Assembly (NCBI GenBank): GCA_029564935.1
Contig: JAKQPD010000419.1
Location: 1-34,720 of the forward strand
Origin: Bacteroidota bacterium
GTDB lineage: Bacteria > Bacteroidota > Bacteroidia > Bacteroidales > VadinHA17
Reading direction: 5' to 3'
Length of the DNA stretch: 34,720 nt
Below, one piece after another: positions 9,796 through 17,438 of this stretch. How positions within the stretch are numbered: position 1 is the first letter of the stretch; the number at the start of each line of letters is the position of its first letter. The position numbers and the translations under genes were made by a program. The notes beneath the pieces are model-generated. The model did not search any database, was not told the origin of the DNA, and saw only the letters and a list, made by a program, of their open reading frames with translations.

Positions 9796-9890
9796 ATAAA
9801 AAAGAGGAAAGACACCTGGCAGTGTCTTTCCGCGATTAACTATAAACCTGATCGTAGAATTGGCCGAACGGCCGTTATGTAGACTATTTT
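9796..9890 (-). ncRNA. Candidate small RNA or leader ending in an intrinsic terminator
   Basis: On the minus strand a possible promoter (TACATTG at 9897-9891) is followed by a short GC palindrome (GGCCG/CGGCC, 9862-9873). Then comes a perfect 10-bp stem (9831-9822 with 9815-9806, loop of 6) and a T-rich run, the form of a rho-independent terminator. No open frame fits the segment. It could be an independent RNA of roughly 90 nt, or a terminated leader of dcp. I do not recognise it as 6S, SRP or another named RNA. Confidence 0.35.
9806..9831 (-). terminator. Intrinsic terminator
   Basis: GGAAAGACAC pairs perfectly with GTGTCTTTCC around a 6-nt loop. A TCTTTTTTAT run follows only on the minus strand, which sets the direction. 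No protein gene lies directly upstream on that strand. Confidence 0.7.
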
Positions 9891-9933
9891 CAATGTATAG
9901 ACGCAAAGAAACCAATTTTGTTGCATAAGATTG

Positions 9934-9970
9934 TGTTAATGTAATGTTAATCAATGTTAAAGTTTGTTAA
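9934..9970. promoter_or_regulatory. Four helically phased TGTTAA motifs
   Basis: TGTTAA occurs at 9934, 9945, 9955 and 9965, spaced 11, 10 and 10 bp, so all copies face the same side of the helix. The array would lie about 50 to 85 bp upstream of the possible minus-strand start near 9885, a usual position for an activator site or UP-like element. No regulator gene is adjacent. Confidence 0.35.
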
Positions 9971-10148
9971 GCATCAGATTATCAGGCATTAACAATAATA
10001 TCATGAATGTTTATTTTCAAGGTCCGGGAATCCATATCGTTTAAAGTAACGATTATTGAATGACAATATTTTTAAATTGACAGGTAAAAAATATATAACT
10101 TGCATTATTCATGAGTTTATTTTTTCCGCTTACTCCGCCCCGGGGATT

Positions 10149-10178
10149 ACCCCCAAACCCCCTGGGGGATTTAGGGGT
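10149..10178. repeat. GC-rich imperfect palindrome (GGGGATTTAGGGGT family)
   Basis: ACCCCCAAACCCCC is followed after one base by GGGGGATTTAGGGGT, a nested near-perfect palindrome. A partial copy (AACCTCCAAATCCCCCT) lies at 10242-10258, and related copies are at 7424-7500 and 11244-11340. All are between genes. Confidence 0.7.
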
Positions 10179-10373
10179 GGATTTCGGTTTGCAGAGATGG
10201 AGGCAGGAGAAAGAAAACCGATAGGTGTGTAAATGTAGAACAACCTCCAAATCCCCCTGATAACTGGGTAAAAAAATGATTTTCGGGTTTCTGTTGAAAT
10301 ATATATTTATCAAAATAAATTCTCGTTTCTTGTTAAAGTTTATGAATTAATCTGGATAACTTGCACCCCGGTA

Positions 10374-11174
10374 ATGAAAGGTCTCATTTTCAGCGTTAAA
10401 AGATATTCTATCCACGACGGACCGGGGATAAGGGTTACATTTTTCATGAAGGGATGCCCTCTTTCATGTTGGTGGTGCCATAACCCGGAAGGAATTTCTC
10501 CCGATCCCGAACCATTCGGTGAGATACACAAAATCGGTGACAGGGAATTCCATAAACCAGCTGAAGCCGGACGATATTATTCAGTCAGTGAGGTAATGAG
10601 GATACTCGAAAAGGACAGGGTCTTTATTAATGAATCGAAAGGAGGGGTGACTTTCTCAGGAGGTGAACCGCTCCTGCAGTATGAGTTCCTTTCCGAAACC
10701 CTTAAAGAATGCAGGTCTCAGGGCTATCATACTGCTGTGGATACCTCAGGATATTCGTCTCCTGAGAGCTATCTGATGATAATTCCCACTACCCGGCTGT
10801 TTCTTTTCGATATAAAACATCTTGATGACCTGAAACATGTTGAATGTACCGGTGTCTCAAATGCCCGTATACTGGATAACTTCAGGCTGATCCTCGACAG
10901 CGGGACTGATACGTATGTAAGGATCCCGGTCATACCGGGATATAATGATGATGAAGATCATCTTGAGAGGATCAGGAATTTCCTGACCGAAAACAGGTCG
11001 GAAAACCTTAAGAAGATTAATCTGCTTCCCTTCCACAGGGTAGGACAATCAAAGTATGAAAGGCTTGGCATTCCATATAAATTGAGCGCGATAAAACCTC
11101 CATCAAAAGAGAGGATGAGTTATTTAAAAGAGTATTTTTCGGAAACCGGAATTAAAGTTAAGGTTGGGGGATAA
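10374..11174 (+). CDS. Glycyl-radical enzyme activating enzyme, short radical SAM form
   Basis: This 266-residue radical SAM protein has YSIHDGPGIRVTFFMKGC and the cluster motif CxxxCxxC (C28, C32, C35, as GCPLSCWWC), followed by HNPEG and the SAM-binding GGEP (96-99). It would reductively cleave S-adenosylmethionine and abstract hydrogen from the glycine of its partner, here almost certainly the glycyl-radical enzyme 231 bp downstream. Most activases of the dehydratase group carry a ferredoxin-like insert with eight cysteines after HNPEG. Here that stretch (about 41-75) has no cysteine, so the protein resembles pyruvate formate-lyase activase in having one cluster. The start at 10374 leads directly into the conserved N-terminal strand. 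Confidence 0.92.
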   Translation: MKGLIFSVKRYSIHDGPGIRVTFFMKGCPLSCWWCHNPEGISPDPEPFGEIHKIGDREFHKPAEAGRYYSVSEVMRILEKDRVFINESKGGVTFSGGEPLLQYEFLSETLKECRSQGYHTAVDTSGYSSPESYLMIIPTTRLFLFDIKHLDDLKHVECTGVSNARILDNFRLILDSGTDTYVRIPVIPGYNDDEDHLERIRNFLTENRSENLKKINLLPFHRVGQSKYERLGIPYKLSAIKPPSKERMSYLKEYFSETGIKVKVGG

Positions 11175-11405
11175 TAGGATAAGAAATTCACAATTAAACA
11201 TGGATTTAAAAACTCGTAAGATACTCTGGCAACTTATGTTATTTACCCCCAAACCCCTCGGAGGATTTTACCCCCCATACCCCCAAGGGAGGCCTTAAGT
11301 AACCGGAACATTAAGTCCCCTTTTGGGGGATTTAGGGGTAAAAGAAGCTGTAGGATTGATAATATTTAAAATACTACTGGTTAGTAATAATATAAGTGAT
11401 GAAAA
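11175..11405. repeat. Intergenic GC-rich palindromic repeat between activase and hypD
   Basis: The 231-bp gap carries a large copy of the C-run/G-run repeat at 11244-11340: TTACCCCCAAACCCCT at the left and GGGGGATTTAGGGGTAA at the right, with a second C-run/G-run pair between. It may form a hairpin that separates or tunes expression of the two genes. The last 60 bp before hypD are AT-rich; no exact TAnnTTTG box was found. Confidence 0.65.
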
Positions 11406-13775
11406 ATGATACTTTCTGAAAGAGTCCGTAGACTAAGGGAACAAAGTCTGAATGCAGTCGAAAAGCTTTCGGCAGAAAGAGCGCTTCTCGTTACGCAGTT
11501 CTATAAAAGTGATGAAGCCCGGGAACTGTCGGTCCCGGTTAAAAGAGCAAAGACCCTTGAATACATTCTAAGGAATAAGAAACTGTATATTGGAGATGGC
11601 GAACTGATAGTGGGGGAGAGAGGTCCGGCACCCAAAGAAACCCCCACATACCCGGAGATAAGTCTTCATTCGCTTGAAGACCTTGAGGTACTCAATTCAA
11701 GGCCGAAAGTGTCATTCAGGATTGACGATGAAGCAAAAAGGATCTATGCGGAAGAGATAATTCCTTTCTGGAAAGGTAAAAGCAACCGCGACCGGATAAT
11801 GGGACTGATGACCCCGGAATGGCACAATGCATATAATGCCGGAATATTTACCGAGTTCCAGGAGCAAAGGGCACCCGGACATACTGTTCTGGGTTACAAA
11901 ATGTTCAGAACAGGGTTCCTGGATCTGAAAGCAGAAATACAGGAAGCCATTTCCCGGCTTGATTATTTCAATGATCCCGGGGCTTATGAAAAGTCCGAAG
12001 AGCTCAAGGCGATGGAAATCGCCTGTGATGCCATAATAATGTATGCGAACCGTTATGCGGATGAACTGCTGAGGCTTGCTGATATTGAAACAGATCCTTT
12101 ACGGAAGGGCGAACTTGAGAAGATGGCTGCAGTATGCCGGAAGGTCCCTGCAAATGCTCCGGAAACCGTTCATGAGATGCTCCAGCATTACTGGTTCATA
12201 CATCTCGGAGTAATAACCGAACTGAATCCATGGGATTCTTTCAATCCCGGCCGCCTCGATCAGCATCTGTGGAGGGTTTATAAACAAGAAAAGGAATCGG
12301 GATCTCTCACTGATTCATTCCTTTATGATCTGCTCGGCTGTTTCTGGGTGAAATTCAATAATCATCCCGCCCCTCCTAAAATGGGTGTTACAGCCTCCGA
12401 AAGCAGTACATATACCGACTTCTGCCTTATCAACCTGGGAGGTGTGAAATCCGATGGCACCGATGCTGTTAATGAGATGACATATATCCTTCTCGATGTA
12501 ATAAAAGAGATGAGGATACTCCAGCCCAGTTCAATGGTCCAGATAAGCAGGAAAAATCCCGACAGGTTTGTTCACAAAGCGCTGGATATTATCCGGACTG
12601 GCTTCGGACAACCGTCATGCTTTAATACCGAAGCGATAATTCAGGAACTTCTGCGGCAGGGGAAAAATATTGTCGATGCACGCAACGGCGGCGCTTCAGG
12701 ATGTGTGGAGACAGGCGCCTTCGGGACCGAAGCCTACTGGCTGACAGGTTATTTCAACCTGCCAAAAATTCTGGAGATCACCCTGAATGATGGTTTTGAT
12801 GAAAGGACAAAAACACAAATTGGTCTACGGACAGGATATGCAGCCGATTATCAAACCTTTGATGCACTTATGTCTGCTTTCAGGGCACAGGTAAATTATT
12901 TTACCGGAATAAAGATCAGGGGAAATAATATTATCCAGCGGATCTTTGCCGACTGGTTGCCGGTTCCCTTCCTTTCCCTCCTTGTCGAAGATTGTATTTC
13001 GAACGGGAAGGATTATAACAATGGCGGGGCACGATATAATACGACTTACATACAGGGAGTAGGGCTGGGAAGCATAGCAGATATTCTGACCTCCGTCAGA
13101 TTTAATATTTATGACAGGAAGAGATATACATGGTCTCAGCTTAAGGCTGCTCTTGATGCTGATTTTGAAGGGAATGAAGAAATACAGCATGACCTAATCT
13201 TTGAAACTCCCAAATACGGCAATGATGATGATTATGCTGATCAGCAGGCTGTATCGGTTTTTGAGATATATTATGATGCAGTCAATGGCAGGCCGGATTC
13301 GCGGGGAGGAGTTCACCGTATTAATATGCTGCCCACTACATCACATATTTATTTCGGAAGTGTAACAGGCGCCACTCCTGATGGACGAAATGCTCACAAA
13401 CCATTGTCGGAAGGCATCTCTCCGGCTCAGGGCGCCGATAAGGAAGGGCCCACAGCAGTTATTAAATCTGCATCAAAGATAGATCACCTGCGTACCGGCG
13501 GAACTCTACTTAACCAGAAATTCTCTCCTCAAATCTTTGAAGACGAGGAAAGCTATAATTGTCTGACAGCTTTGATAAGAAGCTATTTTGCGCTCGACGG
13601 GCACCATATCCAGTTCAATGTAGTTAATGCTGCCACCCTCAGGGAGGCACAGAAACATCCGGAATTATACAGGGACCTGATTGTGAGAGTGGCCGGTTAC
13701 AGCGATTATTTCACTGACCTGGGCGGGGAGCTTCAGGATGAGATAATCAGGAGAACCGAGCATGAAAAAGTGTGA
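11406..13775 (+). CDS. hypD: Glycyl-radical trans-4-hydroxy-L-proline dehydratase
   Basis: This 789-residue enzyme has the length I recall for Clostridioides difficile HypD. Its key residues fall one position earlier than there: thiyl C433 and acid/base E435 (ASGCVETG), radical G764 (RVAGYSDYF), and H159, D277 and Y449 lining the pocket. HypD dehydrates trans-4-hydroxy-L-proline to 1-pyrroline-5-carboxylate, which ProC then reduces to proline; no proC is in the window. Conserved stretches such as NPWDSFNPGRLDQHL, KMGVTASESSTYTDF and GNDDDYAD support this subfamily over glycerol, choline or isethionate lyases. The enzyme is cytoplasmic and oxygen-sensitive, implying anaerobic growth. Its activase gene is just upstream; peptidase genes across the divergent region could supply the substrate. 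A perfect palindrome 10 bp downstream ends the unit. Confidence 0.88.
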   Translation: MILSERVRRLREQSLNAVEKLSAERALLVTQFYKSDEARELSVPVKRAKTLEYILRNKKLYIGDGELIVGERGPAPKETPTYPEISLHSLEDLEVLNSRPKVSFRIDDEAKRIYAEEIIPFWKGKSNRDRIMGLMTPEWHNAYNAGIFTEFQEQRAPGHTVLGYKMFRTGFLDLKAEIQEAISRLDYFNDPGAYEKSEELKAMEIACDAIIMYANRYADELLRLADIETDPLRKGELEKMAAVCRKVPANAPETVHEMLQHYWFIHLGVITELNPWDSFNPGRLDQHLWRVYKQEKESGSLTDSFLYDLLGCFWVKFNNHPAPPKMGVTASESSTYTDFCLINLGGVKSDGTDAVNEMTYILLDVIKEMRILQPSSMVQISRKNPDRFVHKALDIIRTGFGQPSCFNTEAIIQELLRQGKNIVDARNGGASGCVETGAFGTEAYWLTGYFNLPKILEITLNDGFDERTKTQIGLRTGYAADYQTFDALMSAFRAQVNYFTGIKIRGNNIIQRIFADWLPVPFLSLLVEDCISNGKDYNNGGARYNTTYIQGVGLGSIADILTSVRFNIYDRKRYTWSQLKAALDADFEGNEEIQHDLIFETPKYGNDDDYADQQAVSVFEIYYDAVNGRPDSRGGVHRINMLPTTSHIYFGSVTGATPDGRNAHKPLSEGISPAQGADKEGPTAVIKSASKIDHLRTGGTLLNQKFSPQIFEDEESYNCLTALIRSYFALDGHHIQFNVVNAATLREAQKHPELYRDLIVRVAGYSDYFTDLGGELQDEIIRRTEHEKV

Positions 13776-13784
13776 CATCAACGT

Positions 13785-13840
13785 ATTAAAAAACGTATTA
13801 AAAAACGTAGTTAACTACGTTTTTTAATACGTTTTTTAAT
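13785..13840. terminator. Perfect 56-bp palindrome, bidirectional terminator
   Basis: The 28 bases 13785-13812 are the exact reverse complement of 13813-13840, with no loop. Each arm holds two copies of an ACGTATTAAAAA-like unit. It lies between convergent hypD and the SPFH gene, and A/T runs within the arms give U-tracts in either direction. Confidence 0.8.
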
Positions 13841-13886
13841 TTATCCGGGATGAGCTGATCACTCTTCCGGAGGTAAGCCGGGTGGA

Positions 13887-14852
13887 TTATTTCTTCTTAT
13901 CCCTGGTTTCGTTGAATACCGATGTTGCGGTAGCCACAATGCCGGCAATATCTGACAGATTTGAAGGAAGGATAAGGGTATTATTTGTTTTTGCCAGATT
14001 CCCGAATGCATTAAGATATTGTTCAGCAATACGCAGGTTAACTGCATTAAGGCCGTTGTCTTCCGAAATTGCTGTAGCGATAGCTCTCAGTCCGTTCGCC
14101 GTTGCAGTTGCGACCTGTTCGATTTCAGATGCACGTCCTGCAGCTTCGTTTATGCGTCTTTGTTTCTCACCTTCCGATTTCAGGATGAACTCCTGCTTAT
14201 CGCCATCAGCAACATTTATCTTTGCCTGCCGCGTTCCTTCCGACTCAGCGATGATTGCCCTCTTTTCCCTTTCAGCCCTCATCTGCTTTTCCATGGCATC
14301 TCTGATGCTCTGGGGCGGAGAGATATTCTTCACTTCATACCGGGTTACTTTTACTCCCCATGGTTCGCTGGCTTTATCAACAGCATCCACGATAGTTGCA
14401 TTTATTGACTCACGCTCTTCAAACGTACGGTCCAGCTCAAGTTTGCCGATCACGCTTCTCATTGTGGTCTGTGCTATCTGGATTGATGCAAAACGATAAT
14501 TGTCAATTCCATACGAGGCCTTCTGGGGATCGAGTACCTGCAGATAAAGGATACCATCGACCTCAACAGCAATGTTATCGCGGGTTATACAAACCTGGGG
14601 GGCGACATCAATTGCCTGTTCCTTCAGGGTATGCCTGTACCTTACCTTATCAATGAAAGGGATAAGGATTTGAAATCCAGCCGTATATACTGCCTTAAAC
14701 TTACCAAGCCTTTCCACAATGATCGCGGTTCTCTGGGGAACAACCTTAATCATTGATGCAATCAGGATGAAACCGAGTATGATTACACCAATGAGTATAA
14801 CTGTTATGCTCGATTCTGCCATTAATAATAAATGAATGTTCAATTGTGTCAT
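13887..14852 (-). CDS. SPFH/band 7 (stomatin-like, QmcA type) membrane protein
   Basis: This 321-residue protein has one N-terminal membrane helix (about 15-36) followed by the SPFH domain (VVPQRTAIIVERLGKF onward, about 37-200). A charged coiled-coil region rich in Ala, Glu and Lys (about 195-260) precedes a short C-terminal tail ending DKKK. Stomatin-like proteins form ring-shaped membrane microdomain scaffolds and often associate with proteases. The gene follows the NfeD gene by 7 bp on the same strand, the standard NfeD-SPFH pair. The start at 14852 gives ten extra residues; the ATG at 14822 (MAESSITV) is a good alternative right before the helix. Confidence 0.92.
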   Translation of the reverse strand: MTQLNIHLLLMAESSITVILIGVIILGFILIASMIKVVPQRTAIIVERLGKFKAVYTAGFQILIPFIDKVRYRHTLKEQAIDVAPQVCITRDNIAVEVDGILYLQVLDPQKASYGIDNYRFASIQIAQTTMRSVIGKLELDRTFEERESINATIVDAVDKASEPWGVKVTRYEVKNISPPQSIRDAMEKQMRAEREKRAIIAESEGTRQAKINVADGDKQEFILKSEGEKQRRINEAAGRASEIEQVATATANGLRAIATAISEDNGLNAVNLRIAEQYLNAFGNLAKTNNTLILPSNLSDIAGIVATATSVFNETRDKKK

Positions 14853-14858
14853 TTTGTC

Positions 14859-15311
14859 TTATTTTTTTGGTTCAACTTTTAACTTAAAACTATCTTTTTC
14901 CAGAATAATCACCTTTTGTCCGGCTGTTATTTCCGATTTCGATTCGGCTTTCCATGAGGTTCCCTTGAATTCCACTTTCCCGGTTCTGTCAACGCCGAAA
15001 TCGTCAACCGCTACAGCTTCTTTTCCCGTAAATTCGTCTTCAACCTCTCCGGAACGGTCATCTTTGTTATAAATGAATTTATTCTGAATCATATTTCGGA
15101 AAACCAGCAGTGCAAGTACGGAAGTAATTGTAAAGATGATCACCTGGAGGTTGATACCGGGATTGCTGATAAGGCATACAAGCGCTGTTATCCATGCGCC
15201 CACACCAAAAAAGAAAATAACAAATCCCGGGAGCACCAGTTCCATAAGGAGCAAGACCAATCCAAGGATAAACCAGAAAAGCTCCGGTTTTGTCGTAAAA
15301 AATTCGTTCAT
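14859..15311 (-). CDS. NfeD-like membrane protein (short form)
   Basis: These 150 residues contain three or four hydrophobic helices (about 11-29, 30-48 and 55-73) and then a soluble C-terminal OB-fold domain (about 93-147) of the NfeD family. The short form lacks the ClpP-like serine protease domain found in long NfeD proteins. NfeD partners bind and modulate SPFH proteins in membrane microdomains, matching its place just upstream of the SPFH gene with which it surely forms an operon. No catalytic residues are expected or seen. Confidence 0.88.
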   Translation of the reverse strand: MNEFFTTKPELFWFILGLVLLLMELVLPGFVIFFFGVGAWITALVCLISNPGINLQVIIFTITSVLALLVFRNMIQNKFIYNKDDRSGEVEDEFTGKEAVAVDDFGVDRTGKVEFKGTSWKAESKSEITAGQKVIILEKDSFKLKVEPKK

Positions 15312-15444
15312 AGATTAATGTTTTATTGATTTTAGGAATATAATTCGGCGGAAGTAAAATTAAACAAATCACCCGAATAATCAAATAATGCGACAAAATA
15401 CCTTTGGGATTGCAGAAAATTTTCAGAATGATCCGGTGTGCCTT

Positions 15445-15987
15445 TTACTTCGGTGAGCCTGTATCAATGATCTCCTTCATCCATGAAACTATCTTTTTCG
15501 AATAGAAATTAAGGTTTTCACAGGTGTTATCTCCCTCCATTTTAATAAGATAGCCTTTATATACATGGAAGGTCTCATCGAATTTATAACAGATGAATTT
15601 ATGCGAACCCATGTCGGCACCGGTATTACGGACTGCTGACACTTTGCTTGATGAGATATTTGGAATATGACGGGTGAACTTCTCAAGCTCGTACAGAGGG
15701 ATTATTTTGTCAGAAATTGTACACCTGTCAAGGTTCTCATGCAGCTTGTCCTGATAGATCATCAGATCATTGTCAGGGTTGTTCCATTCTTCGGGATTAT
15801 TGTAAATCAGAATATTACCTTTCTTATCTATGAAATATCCCGAGTGCTGCTTCCCCCAGGCATGATTTCTGTATTCATACTGAAAGAGCACCTCCTGATC
15901 ATCGCTCAGGGTGAAATTCTTACGGCATCCCGCCAGAGAGACAAGAACCAGCAAAAGGATCAGTATCTTATTTACCTGTACTTTCAT
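15445..15987 (-). CDS. Predicted lipoprotein of unknown function
   Basis: This is a 180-residue protein when started at the ATG at 15987; a GTG two codons upstream is less likely. Residues 1-21 form a signal peptide with a clear lipobox (SLAGC, C21), so it should be anchored in a membrane facing the periplasm. The mature part is mixed polar sequence with aromatic residues, two or three further cysteines, and no recognised domain. It stands alone, 133 bp upstream of the NfeD gene on the same strand. Function unknown. Confidence 0.7.
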   Translation of the reverse strand: MKVQVNKILILLLVLVSLAGCRKNFTLSDDQEVLFQYEYRNHAWGKQHSGYFIDKKGNILIYNNPEEWNNPDNDLMIYQDKLHENLDRCTISDKIIPLYELEKFTRHIPNISSSKVSAVRNTGADMGSHKFICYKFDETFHVYKGYLIKMEGDNTCENLNFYSKKIVSWMKEIIDTGSPK

Positions 15988-16248
15988 AGTCACTGAAATC
16001 CTACAAAAATCGTTCCATTATAAGGTTGACTGAATGCAGGTTTCAAAGAATTTATCAGCAAAAATTCAACGCAGGGAGAAAAAAAATATTCCTCTAATTG
16101 AATTTTTTTTCTTAACTTATAGCAGTATTTAAAGGATGGGAAAAGTATTGTACAACGCTTCTCGCGGGAGTCATTTTTTCAGGATAAACAACATATTTAT
16201 AGTTATTTAAAGATAAGGTATATCAGGTAGCAATTGTTCCATAAACTC

Positions 16249-16255
16249 AGGAGGG
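16249..16255 (+). promoter_or_regulatory. Unusually strong Shine-Dalgarno sequence
   Basis: AGGAGGG lies 7 nt before the ATG at 16263. Most other starts in this window have no such sequence, as usual in Bacteroidota, so this supports the start and suggests efficient translation. The rest of the preceding gap (15988-16248) shows no gene and no recognisable site. Confidence 0.6.
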
Positions 16256-16262
16256 AAATAAA

Positions 16263-16985
16263 ATGGAGAAATTCTTTGATTATTTCGATGCCCGTCATCG
16301 CCAGACCATAATGAACAAACCGGCCGGAACTGATGGTCCTGTTATTACAATATCAAGACTGACGGGATGTGACGCCCGACAGGTGGCCGGACAGGTTGTG
16401 GATATCCTGAATCGGAGAGAGAATGCAAAAAAATGGAGATGGGTAGATAAGGATATTATTTATGATATTGCCAGAGAGCTGAATACCAATTCCGAAAGGG
16501 TGGAGACATTCTATAAAGGGTATGAACTATCAGATATGTCAGAAATGATAATGGCTTTTTCTGGAGCGTATGTAAGCGATCTGAGGGTAAAAAAGGCCAT
16601 CAGGGACGTTGTCCTTCCGATGTGTAAGGAAGGCAATATTGTTCTTGTGGGCAGAGGCGGGGTTTCGATAGCACAGAACATTGAAAATGCACTTCATGTC
16701 AGACTTATTGCTCCCTTTTACTGGAGGGTTGAAAATGTAATGAAGAAGAAGCATCTGGATATGAGCAAAGCTGAAGAGTTCATTGTGGATACCGACGAGA
16801 AGAGACATCAGCTTATAACAACTTTCCTCGAAAAGAAATCAGTGAATATCGATTACCTTTTCGATATCACACTTAACAGGAAATCTTACGGAATAGATGA
16901 AACCGCCGGACTCATTGTCGAAATGTATGACAAAAAGTGCAAAAAAACAGTACCGGAAACTTCAAAGACCTCAAATATATTCTGA
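16263..16985 (+). CDS. Cytidylate kinase-like family protein
   Basis: This 240-residue protein belongs to the cytidylate-kinase-like P-loop family (AAA_26 type). The usual P-loop position is VITISRLTGCDARQVA (about 27-42), a form without the classic GxxGxGKS/T that is typical of this family. Further matching segments are WRWVDKDIIYDIA and ILVGRGGV-like IVLVGRGGVSIA, followed by VRLIAPFYWRVENV and a dependable basic region. True CMP kinase activity is not established for the family; some members may be regulatory. It is monocistronic, followed by a mobile-element-like repeat. Confidence 0.82.
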   Translation: MEKFFDYFDARHRQTIMNKPAGTDGPVITISRLTGCDARQVAGQVVDILNRRENAKKWRWVDKDIIYDIARELNTNSERVETFYKGYELSDMSEMIMAFSGAYVSDLRVKKAIRDVVLPMCKEGNIVLVGRGGVSIAQNIENALHVRLIAPFYWRVENVMKKKHLDMSKAEEFIVDTDEKRHQLITTFLEKKSVNIDYLFDITLNRKSYGIDETAGLIVEMYDKKCKKTVPETSKTSNIF

Positions 16986-17039
16986 TCAAATTTTCTACAA
17001 ACACTGACACGTCGCCACCACCTCTCTCAATTCAGTTGT

Positions 17040-17355
17040 CATAGCCGTCAACTTAAGGAATATTTTAATAACTAAGACTATTGTAATTATTTGGATTATA
17101 TGTAAATAAGTTTCCCCGCCTTTTAAAGGCGGGGTGGCCGGGATTACAATATTTTGAAATGTTTACGATTTTACTTTCCCGGCCGGGGTGGTTAAAAAGG
17201 GCTTATCAAACGTGAATTTACTGCTCTAAATTAAATATACCACCCCGGCCAGAATATCCATATTTCTGCAAATTAGATAATGTTGTATTCTGGCCACCTC
17301 CCGCCAAAGCGGGAGGAAACTTTAATCCCCAGAACTTCTCAGGTTGATGGCTATG
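17040..17355. mobile_element. MITE-like palindromic element, copy A
   Basis: This 316-bp noncoding element begins CATAGCCGTCAAC and ends GTTGATGGCTATG, terminal inverted repeats with one mismatch. Inside, each half has a hairpin (17114-17134; 17297-17316), GTGGCC/GGCCAC motifs, and a perfect 12-bp inverted repeat in the centre (17181-17192 with 17239-17250, GGCCGGGGTGGT). It aligns end to end with 34387-34712. No clear target duplication flanks it, and it has no open frame of interest. It lies between convergent genes. Confidence 0.8.
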
Positions 17356-17390
17356 CCCACGTGCCTGTTCGCTCTGAGTTCTTCGATCTC

Positions 17391-17438
17391 CGCCCTCGCC
17401 CTCCGCCCTGCGCCCTTCGCCCTACGCCCTTCGCCCTC
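17391..17438. repeat. Heptamer tandem array CGCCCTN, G-quadruplex-capable
   Basis: From 17397 six consecutive units CGCCCT plus one variable base follow without a register break, after one 6-bp unit. On the minus strand, which is the coding strand of the malic enzyme, this gives GGG tracts every 7 nt right after the stop codon, which overlaps the last unit. Confidence 0.85.

Larger units (their letters stand above)
9706..10373. other. Long gene-free region upstream of two divergent genes
   Basis: About 670 bp without a believable protein gene. It contains the dcp promoter area, a minus-strand hairpin terminator (9806-9831), a possible small RNA (about 9796-9890), four TGTTAA motifs spaced about 10 bp (9934-9970), and a GC-rich palindrome (10149-10178) with a fragment of the same motif near 10244-10260. 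Short open frames here overlap these structures and show no protein-like features. Confidence 0.6.

Noticed and set aside
9754-9954. Minus-strand open frame of 66 codons before dcp
   Set aside because: It runs through the terminator hairpin and possible RNA, and shows no recognisable protein feature.
10053-10313. Minus-strand open frame of 86 codons
   Set aside because: It is made of the GC-rich palindromes upstream of the activase gene and is a by-product of the repeats.
11406-13775. Choline trimethylamine-lyase, glycerol dehydratase or isethionate lyase as the identity of the glycyl-radical enzyme
   Set aside because: The length and the residues around the active-site cysteine and pocket follow HypD. 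No microcompartment or amine/sulfonate genes are adjacent.
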